From contig OY811973.1 of NCBI GenBank assembly GCA_963681505.1, forward strand, positions 2,563,653 to 2,627,652: a DNA stretch of 64,000 nucleotides. The letters are read 5' to 3'. This DNA comes from Eunapius fragilis. Taxonomy: Eukaryota > Porifera > Demospongiae > Spongillida > Spongillidae. Positions 55,701 to 64,000 of this stretch are shown here, piece after piece. The notes beneath the pieces are model-generated. The model was not told the origin of the DNA. It saw nothing but the letters and a program-made list of their open reading frames with translations, and ran no database searches. A program made the translations under genes and the position numbers. Position 1 is the stretch's first letter, and the number at the start of each line of letters is the position of its first letter.

Positions 55701-56602
55701 GCCTTCCCCTCTCTGCCCTCCCCTCTCTGCCTTCCCATCTCTGCCCTCCCCCTCTCTGCCCTCCCCTCTCTGCCTCCCCCTCTCTGCCCTCCCCTCTCTG
55801 CCTCCCCCTCTCTGCCCTCCCCTCTGTGCCTTCCCCTCTCTGCCTTCCCCTCTCTGCCTTCCCCTCTCTGCCCTCCCCTCTCTGCCTCCCCCTCTCTGCC
55901 CTCCCCTCTCTGCCCTCCCCTCTCTGCCCTCCCCTCTCTGCCTTCCCCTCTCTGCCCTCCCCTCTCTGCCCTCCCCTCTCTGCCCTCCCCTCTCTGCCTC
56001 CCCTCTCTGCCTTCCCCTCTCTGCCTCCCCTCTCTGCCCTCCCCTCTCTGCCTTCCCCTCTCTGCCCTACCCTCTCTGCCTTCCCATCTCTGCCCTCCCC
56101 CTCTCTGCCTCTCCCTCTCTGCCTCCCCCTCTCTGCCCTCCCCTCTCTGCCTTCCCCTCTCTGCCCTCCCCTCTCTGCCCTCCCCTCTCTGCCTCCCCTC
56201 TCTGCCTTCCCATCTCTGCCCTCCCCCTCTCTGCCTTCCCCTCTCTGCCTCCCCCTCTCTGCCCTCCCCTCTCTGCCTCCCCCTCTGTGCCTTCCCCTCT
56301 CTGCCCTCCCCTCTCTGCCTTCCCCTCTCTGCCCTCCCCTCTCTGCCCTCCCCTCTCTGCCTACCCCTCTCTGCCCTCCCCTGTCTGCCTTCCCCTCTCT
56401 GCCCTCCCCCTCTCTGCCCTCCCCTCTCTGCCCTCCCCTCTCTGCCCTTCCCCTCTCTGCCCTCCCCTCTCTGCCTCCCCTCTCTGCCCTCCCCTCTCTG
56501 CCTTCCCCTCTCTGCCTTCCCCTCTCTGCCCTCCCCCTCTCTGCCCTCCCCCTCTCTGCCCTCCCCTCTCTGCCCTCCCCTCTCTGCCTTCCCCTCTGTG
56601 TT
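55518..56602 (+). repeat. Pyrimidine minisatellite, 13-14-bp unit, ~80 copies
   Basis: Units ctctgcccctcc/ctctgccttccc in irregular order. The same unit occurs in ~12 copies at 53775-53915. Several frames on both strands are open for over 300 codons only because the unit lacks stop codons. The plus strand is almost purely C/T. Confidence 0.97.
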
Positions 56603-56639
56603 GTACCCAAACATGATGACTGTATAGGACAGGTCACTT

Positions 56640-58385
56640 AAAATACATTTAAACCAAAAGTTATGGCTGGAAGGATCCTTACTGAGATCATCCATCTTGC
56701 CTAGGTCATCACAAAGTCATCCATCTTACCTGGTTCTGTTGGCACTACTGTTTACCATTCCACTGCCAGTGTTAGGGAGGGTTGTGCTGTTGGTATGTAA
56801 ATATGCTTACTTTTGAATTTCTGAACCCTGTTTTCGTACGCTTGCATTAGCATTGTGTTCATTCCAAGAGTGCACACTTGTTGAGCACACCATTGTGGAA
56901 GCATACCATTGGGGATGAACTACACCTGGCATTCTGTGCATGAGGGGGACTGGCTGTGTCTCGTTGATTGGGGCATTCATAACATTTTATTTATTGTCGA
57001 GTGTACTTGCAATGCATGTGTGTATGGCATTAAGTTTGTCGTGCTTCAGTGTTGGTGTATGGGAACATTCTACATGATTTTGGTCTGTACAGATCCAATT
57101 CACATCACTGCATCTCTGAGCACTTTTGGCTATCACTTTCTATTTTCCATACATCTTAAAATATGTATAAGGGAAGAGTCCAGCAATGTTGCCCTTTTGT
57201 TACATTTTTGTCGGAACAAGCAAAAGAAAAGTAACGCTTGGCATTGATATGTACGGCTAATTAGAAATTCATTGCCTTCATCACTTTATAGTGGGCAGTC
57301 CAATTTTGGATGAGTAATGACCATTTGATAGAGGCTCTTTGCAGTCAGAAAATTTGAATACATGAAAGCTTGAAAAAAAAAACTACCCAGATATATGGGA
57401 CAGTTTCTGACAAAAAAAACCTCTTTGCTATATAGAATTTAAAAGTGCTCTCTGAATAACTTCCAAATGATTAACGTTACTGCCTACCTATTTTCAGCAC
57501 ATCCTACCACCACACCACTTCTCTATGGCACATTTCATCAGGTTTGGTTTATAAATAGGGCAATATCCCTTAGGGGTTCAAAACTTCTGCAGGAGAGTTC
57601 AAAATCAGTACATGCATAGTAGAGTGGGTCACTATTGATTTGACCTGTTCGTTAATTCTACCATGTACTCTACCCGTTGCTAAGATGTTGCTAAGATGCA
57701 GCTGTGCAAAGTGCGTGCACATTTTCCAGCTCGATTCATGCCAATGATTTAGGCACCCGCCTCCCACACATTTTATGGTACGCAGTTTGCCAAAATATCA
57801 TCTCCCTGGGGAACACACCGTAGGCACGTGCAGTAGGTTGAGGTTCAGAGCACTGCTTTCTTTAGGTAGTGATCAAGTCACTTCAAAATGAAGTGGCTTG
57901 GAGGCCCCATGCGTACTGATTTGTCCTGCCCCGTCAAGTGCATGTACAAAAGTACTTGCACGTTTCCCAGTCGTTTTTTTTGTGTGCCAATGCTTTAGGT
58001 CAGTTCAGTTTCTGGTAGGCTGGTGTCTAAACCATTGGCATGAAATGACCTGGAAATGCACACAATTACTTTACACCACTGTATCTTGTAAAAGTAATTT
58101 TAGAAAATTGAACAGGACAAACCAGAACTCCTTTGCGCATGCACAGATTTGAACACCCCTACAGATAAGTAATTAAGCTTTGAAGGTTCCCCGTAGAGGT
58201 GATAACCCTTTGTGTGTACCCTACTGAGAATAACAAGCTGTAGGGAAATATAGGAAGGTGGTTGCCTAAGCATTTGGAAGATGCAGCAATGTGAATTGGT
58301 ATATAAATCCACAAATTTCCATATGCACGCATGTATTTGTTTTCACATATAATGGTATTTGAAACTTTCCTTCCCTCTTCCCCAG
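56640..58385. other. Intergenic; diverged MITE relative
   Basis: 57200-57410 is a diverged relative of the TA-flanked MITE at 26661-26916. Short inverted stretches near 57720-57760 and 58030-58050 share ccaatgattta/taaaccattgg. No coding exon was recognised. Confidence 0.4.
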
Positions 58386-58576
58386 TCCTAAAGCCTACTC
58401 CTTCTGCCCAGTCTGCCTCCTGTGGGCCTGGTTGCATTGGAGCTATCATTGGAGCTATACTTGGAACCATCCTATTGGCCGGAATTATTGCTGCGGTGGT
58501 GGTTGTCGTGTACTTTGCTACCCAGGGCGCTAGCTCAGCCACAAAGGGCGTGGCCCCTACAGGAACCAATGGGTAG
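58386..58576 (+). CDS. Orphan 3' exon: transmembrane segment of a receptor-like protein
   Basis: Preceded by a pyrimidine tract and cccccttcttccccag-like acceptor (ttccctcttccccag). The phase-1 exon reads VLKPTPSAQSASCGPGC followed by a strongly hydrophobic helix (about AIIGAILGTILLAGIIAAVVVV), then a short tail ATQGASSATKGVAPTGTNG and a stop. Phase and layout match the last exon of the EGF-repeat gene, but the sequence is unrelated. No upstream exon was found in the window, so the gene's ectodomain is unknown. Alternative: a detached exon duplicate. Confidence 0.5.
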
Positions 58577-58654
58577 GGCACGACGGCTTGCCGTTAAAAG
58601 AGATAGTTGTGGGGAGGGGGGGGTGTGGTGGGTTAAACTTCTGCACACCACTGA

Positions 58655-58802
58655 CATCAGCACACATCCTCATGCACATGGTCACACACTTACACGCGCA
58701 TTACACAAGTGGACATAGCTGTGCACACATGCACATGGCACACCTGTACACACATTCACAAACATAAAGCACAAGCATGAACATGTGTATGCTCACACAC
58801 AC

Positions 58803-58838
<36 letters not shown>

Positions 58839-58840
58839 CA
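58655..58840 (+). repeat. CA-rich microsatellite
   Basis: Imperfect cacaca-rich sequence ending in a pure (CA)n tract at about 58794-58835. Confidence 0.9.
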
Positions 58841-58934
58841 TGCACACGTATGCTTCCTCTAGTGTTGGCATAATGGCCAAAGTTTGCATGGCTTTTTTAA
58901 TGAATGTGCATTGCATCTGTTGTCAGCATGGGTG

Positions 58935-59275
58935 TGTAGAAGATGTGGGGATGTGTGGAGTGTGGATGTGTGTGGGGTGTGGAAGGTGTGGGGCTTGGGG
59001 TTGTGGAGTGGGGATTGTATGGGATGTGTGGGAGGTATGGGATGTGTGGAAGGTATGGGATGTGTGGAAAGTATGGGGATGTGTGGAAGGTATGTAGAAG
59101 GTATGGAGTGTGGGTGTGTGTAGAAGGTGTGGAGCTTGGGGTTGTGGAGTGTGGGAATTGTACGGGATGTGTGGAAGGTATGGGGATGTGTGGAAGGTAT
59201 GGAGTGTGGGGAGGATTGTGGATTGTGGAAGGTGAGATGTGTGGAGGGTGGGATGTGTGACAGGTGTGAGGTTGT
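58935..59275 (+). repeat. G/T-rich minisatellite, ~15-18-bp unit
   Basis: Irregular copies of gatgtgtggaaggtatgg and related units. Purine-rich with G-runs. Confidence 0.9.
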
Positions 59276-59279
59276 GTGA

Positions 59280-60073
59280 TGAACAAGTGAGTGAATTAGC
59301 ATATCGTTACGAGCAGCGGTAGGCATTCTCTGAGTGGCAAGGCCCACCACCTGTTGCCTGTGAGAATGCCCCCCCGTAGCTGCCTGCTTAACTAAGTAAT
59401 GTAACCACATAATTTTGCGACCAGTAATGAACTGTCTGCCACATACCGTACATCGTGCAGGCTTGCATGTACACAGGTGCACACAAACACATGTACACTC
59501 ACATGCGCACACAAAACATAAAAGAAGGAGTGTGATATCCTGTGTGCGAGGCATACACTAGCTCCAGTAAGTTCTACGAGATGCTGTGCCACCACCGAAC
59601 CTTCAACCAGGAGTGCCTGGACAAGGCATTTTTCCCTGTTGTGCCCCAAAATGGCAGACCGGTGACAAACTAAGAGAGGAGCACATGAGAGTCCTTACCA
59701 AGGCTAGTATGGAGATGCTAGTATGCCAACTTAGGCCCCACCTGAGGGAGAACGAAAATGATATCGGAGAGAGGCTCTTGAAGGTTGATGCACAGGAAAA
59801 TTAGTACACCAAAAACAAGGACATCCACTTGCAGGAAGACTAGGGGAGAGGTAGAGGTGTAGCACAATGAACTGAAAGAAAAAAGGAAAAAGCAATTGGC
59901 AACTACCACCAACAAACACAGAAAGGAGAGGTGTATCTGGGGGCTTGTCTGAGACCCAAAACCATGCACAGGATGGAATGGCAGTATTTGTAGGAACCCT
60001 CTAGATATGCCTACAACACCGCCAAAGATTCCAGGGGTGCAGAAGGGATGTCAATGATAAGTTGGCTTCTCCA

Positions 60074-60119
<46 letters not shown>

Positions 60120-60675
60120 ACACACACACACACACATGCGCCCACACCCCCTGAAAAATTACACTTAGCACAAAGGTGTTGAACAAGTTGGCCACCTACC
60201 AGCCCATGGTGCGAGCACATCACATGCAAAAGCTGCACAGTGTGCTGTACAGTTGTACTGCTAAGACGTGTTGGCGATACAAAGTTGGCGGAACTTTCTG
60301 CCAACAAGTTGTTAGTGCATATTTTGGTGCCAGACTGTGCGTACAGGATGTTGCTGCGTATAGCTGAGTAAAATAATATATATTTTTTACCATTACCCCA
60401 GGCTATACGGCACACGCTGTCCACCCCAAGGTTCTGTCGGTATTGCCACTGAGGAGCTAAACCAATTATAAATCAAATGGCGTAGGGAGTTTTGCCAATT
60501 GCAGATTGGTTTGGCTCTGCCAAAATTATACTAGCCTCTGCCGTTATGTCTCAGCGCTGTAGGGTATACAGTTGTGACACACTGGATTGCTTGGATTTTT
60601 CCCCACCCCATCATCGTCCACCTTGGCAGGCACAGCTACTGGCTGTGCACTGTCTAGCCACATCCATAACTGGTT

Positions 60676-60706
<31 letters not shown>

Positions 60707-61399
60707 CATTGTACCAGCCACAAATCATTGGATGTTTGGTACCTGATAAATATTTAAGCTGTATGGATTATTCAGTTTCTTTACAAGCCAATGCCTCAAC
60801 AAGAGGTTACATATGTAATTATTTTTTTTTAGTGCCTTGGATGTTATTTCCTTTGTGTGTTTTAAAAGACTGACTTGTTCAATTGTGTGCAGATGAAGGA
60901 AGCCTTATGTGTATTTCCTCTGTAACGTAACCAGAGGTTAAAAACAGAAATCTTATTATTCAAGTGCCCATGGCTAAGGTCTTATCAAAGCCCACTCTAC
61001 AATGTAGGGTGCCATGTCTGGTTAGTGTTTATCGGGTCATTAATTGACTAATAAACAAAGTAATAATGTCATTTATTGAAGTAACCTTTTTTTGTGCTCA
61101 TCGTGTATTATTCCTGTCATCAATGTGAATCAGCTATGATTGAAGGTACTCCTAGCTGAGCTTTGTATTCAGACTTTGTGGCATGCCTTCTGTCTGTGTG
61201 TATATGCATGTACTCCAAGCTATCACATTTATTGCTTCATATATATATATATATATAATTATTAAGTTGTGCAAACTGTTATGTTTGTGTAGTGAGTCGG
61301 TGCTTATGTTAGCGCTGGTGACAATTAGGTCTGTAACATTGGAATTGTGCAACGAACCCTAAGTGCTTATAAACCATGATGAATTAGACTAAGTGAAGA

Positions 61400-61430
<31 letters not shown>

Positions 61431-62600
61431 ATCCTTTCATTTAGGACGTCCAAAGATAATCCACTCTACTTGGACCCTAAGATAGTGGAGGACTCTGTTG
61501 CGCTGTGAACAGCAACGTTTTTGGTCTATTGCAGAGACTAATATGGTGTGTGACGTCATTCCCCCCCCCCCCCCCAACTCACCCTACCTCTTCACCCACT
61601 TGCCGTCCCACCCCAGTAATAAATAATCAGTAATGATATGGACAATATGCATACATGTTTGTACGTCAGGCTATCATGCTCTATTTTATGCTCTTCGCTT
61701 ATTAACAAAAAAAAATTCATAAAACCCAATGACACTGAGTTAAGGGTGTGTCCTATTTCATCATTGGGCCACACACATTATTGTGGTTGTGTGGGGGGTG
61801 GAAGGTGGTGAGTGAGAGTACACTTACCAGTCATAGACCCGTATATCCACTTACCCATGCCAAGAAATGCATAAACCAAAAAAAAAAAAAAAAAAAAAAG
61901 ACACACACCACAATTATATATACCTATCTGGGGGGGTTGTCAGCCAAGTCAATGGTGCGCCCCCCCCCCCCCCCCCCCCCAAATTTGGGCACATTATGAA
62001 TATAAATACAGAGTGCATAGGTATGAATTGGAACTATCCCCGGTTCTACCATATCTTGAGCATTGACAACTGTGCACTAGCCTTGCATCACATTGGTCAC
62101 CTATTGGTGACCTCTTTTATGATCAGATAAGAGCACATCTAGTGACTGACTACTTTGATAAGAGCACATTGAAGTTAACACCAACCAACAACCCACCTCC
62201 TCCCCATGCTCACATCAATCTATCTCCCCTCAAATCAAGCAGTCATTTCCACATCAATCTGTCACCCCCTTATATTGTGTTGTGGGTGCAGCTGTAGAGG
62301 AAATGGGGAGGAAGAAGGGGTGTGGTAGTGATGTAATGTATTGAGATGTATCAACTCGAAGGAGGAGCAAAGCAGTATGTAGATGTCTACACTGTATACA
62401 TTTAGTGGCTGAGAGAAATTGCAGCAGATTATCTTCAGCACCTCAAGCCCCCCACCTGCCCTAGCAATCACTTCTCTATAAATGGACACGTTTTTGCACT
62501 GGGGGTGAACATGACAGAAGTTGGATTGGGGAGGGAGGGGGGGTGAGGAGAGTGATTGAAGCCCCACTTTAGATATGTATTTTCTTGAAGGTTTATCAGA
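59280..62600. other. Long stretch without a recognised gene; several simple repeats
   Basis: Contents: (CA)n at 60075-60136, 28 G at 60676-60703, (TA)n near 61238-61256, (GT)n at 61399-61428, poly-C at 61561-61575, poly-A near 61879-61899, 21 C at 61960-61980. A frame at 59670-59800 (HMRVLTKASMEMLVCQLRPH) with charged helices could be a decayed coding piece, but matches no family I know. Confidence 0.5.
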
Positions 62601-64000
62601 AGTGTTGTTTAATTTTACTTTACATGTCACAAAATGCCCTCTAGTTCTTAGTTCAACGTTTCTCCTTCATCACTAATGTCGTCTTATGTACTACATGTAC
62701 ATTTAATCTCTATTGGTCAGATAGATGTATGGTACATCTGGCAGTGTACAAAAGTGAGCAGTAAGACTACCGTATTAGTTACATAAGGTTTGATGAACAA
62801 ATTAAACATCAATTCCCTGAGCCATAAACTGCTGTTACAATTCACCAATGTGTGGGACAATACACCTAGTATAACAGCATTTGCTTTGTGCTCTCAACCT
62901 CCTATTTTCCATGCAAGGGAAAATGTTTCTTGGGTAGGGCCCTAGACCACGATGGGGAGAGGGCTTGCAATGCTCCCCTGTACCCCCTAGATGCACGGAT
63001 GAGGGATACATAATCCCCCCTCGCAGCGTTAAAACATTAAAGTTTATCCCCCCCCCCACCCTTCCACTTGTAAACTCCTTCCTTCGAATTCACCGCTGAC
63101 TACATCTTTGTGCTCACTACTCTTTGCGTGCATTTAGGTCTCGTAGGACACGCACATATATGTTTTCATGTTACCACTTTATGCTATAATAACATTCTAT
63201 CTTACACAACTTCAGATCCATCTATGTTGCTAGCTGATACGTTTTCAACCATTGGTACTGCAGTTGGTGTATCTGTCACTTTCATGGTGGCCGTGTCTCT
63301 TGGAGTGTTGATGGTTTCTGTCCTCTGCTACATTTCGAGAAGGACATCATACAGGCCCTCACATGATGATCCTGCCAATGTGTATGAAGAGGTGGACAAT
63401 AAGAAGAAGAGTAAGGACGTCATAGTGTTGGATACAAACACTGCATATGGAATAGGATCAGCACCGTATAGGATTTTTAACAACATTGATTTTAAATGAC
63501 ATTGATCAAAGCAGTGTGTGATCAGTGCCTGTGTGTATTTTTTCAAATCCACTCAGTTTGATTGCATCTTAACCTTACAGCATCATTTTTCAGTCTTTTG
63601 AAGTGAAATGGTCATGCATGCACATCAGTGTGAAGGTGAAATGCAAAAGAGTTTTTGGAAAGACCTTAGGAAATTTCCTTTCTGTGTTGCATGTAACAAG
63701 AACAATGCGTCAATTCTCTCATTGGGACCCAAGAAATGTCCGAGTTAGGGAGGAAGTTATGCGAACTGTCATTGTACTTAACAGTTAACAACGCTTTGGA
63801 AAGTTGATGTGATGTCTCAAGTGTAGACCCTGCTCCTCAATGAGATGCAAAGCTCAAAATTAGCACACTGATCTAACCACATTCAAGGATCACATCGTCA
63901 AGATATCCATAGAGAATTCAATCTATAGTGGTCACCAGCTTTGGGGAGGACAGGCAACATTTGGCCCAGATAGTCTCCTTGCTTTACTCAAGACATGATA
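62600..64000 (+). repeat. Segmental duplication of the receptor's last-exon region, copy 2
   Basis: Matches 24990-26480 from ttttactttacatgtcacaa to the window edge. Small indels occur (for example 18 bp fewer between the exon and the upstream 'gttaccactttatgct'). Confidence 0.93.
63216..63499 (+). CDS. Duplicate transmembrane/cytoplasmic exon of the EGF-repeat receptor
   Basis: Same acceptor (cttacacaacttcag) and phase 1 as the exon at 25651-25934. The product keeps the signal-anchor helix and the tail with NVYEEV, TAYGIG and PYRIF. Differences are few: P for T at position 2, A for D in LLxDT, I for V in STxG, S for F in the helix, and DNKKK for GNIKK in the tail. The open frame is intact, so purifying selection or a recent origin is likely. 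No EGF exons lie upstream within the window apart from the unrelated exon at 58386. It may serve a neighbouring paralogue or be an alternative last exon. Confidence 0.65.

Noticed and set aside
55459-56695. Long proline/leucine- or arginine/glycine-rich proteins of 271-407 codons on both strands
   Set aside because: They are translations of a stop-free 13-14-bp minisatellite, with no start context, introns or unique sequence.

Overview
The window is eukaryotic and most likely from a sponge. Supporting signs are short introns of about 55-80 nt with GT..AG borders and strings of phase 1-1 EGF exons. A 2'-5' oligoadenylate synthetase-like enzyme is also present, a family known from sponges, and an NRF1-type palindrome sits in a GC-rich block. 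Most of the DNA consists of transposon remnants, foldback elements, tandem repeats and segmental duplications. No operons, rRNA, tRNA or CRISPR arrays were seen. The species assignment is an inference.

Layout. 0-1.3 kb: the 3' end of a Ty3/Gypsy element with a short LTR, a truncated copy of the 3' end of the large gene at 28-35 kb, and a scrap of LINE reverse transcriptase. 2.7-3.05 kb: a GC-rich promoter-like block. 4.6-7.1 kb: a 124-bp-arm foldback, a palindromic MITE with a 9-bp target duplication, a dispersed repeat, a second foldback and a CA microsatellite. 7.57-10.1 kb: a minus-strand hAT transposase interrupted by a plus-strand Gypsy 3' end. 10.2-14.0 kb: no recognisable gene. 14.0-15.1 kb: a broken integrase of the KRBA2/GIN type. 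15.67-25.93 kb: an eight-exon type I membrane protein with EGF-like repeats, whose last intron (8.1 kb) contains tandem duplications, microsatellites, a second 9-bp-TSD palindrome and a 3.0-kb hAT element. 27.9-35.2 kb (minus): one open reading frame of 2,428 codons joining MYND zinc fingers, Sel1/TPR repeats, an OAS-like nucleotidyltransferase and a right-handed beta-helix.

38.2-39.0 kb: an 805-bp non-autonomous hAT element. 39.2-40.0 kb: an unexplained region with a repeated 12-mer. 40.0-42.1 kb: a diverged duplication. 42.3-43.3 kb: inverted copies of the repeats at 4.6-5.5 kb. 43.3-50.3 kb: a 7-kb satellite of 44-bp monomers. 50.4-51.06 kb: a 34-bp minisatellite. 51.5-56.6 kb: two copies of a segment of about 2 kb, one carrying two nested Harbinger-like MITEs. 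58.39-58.58 kb: an orphan transmembrane exon. 62.6-64.0 kb: a second copy of the receptor's transmembrane and cytoplasmic exon with its flanks.

Only two host genes can be modelled with confidence: the OAS-like multidomain protein, a plausible nucleotide second-messenger or innate-immune enzyme, and the EGF-repeat receptor-like protein. Nothing in the sequence links them functionally. Both have partial duplicates in the window, so the locus is actively duplicating and losing gene pieces.
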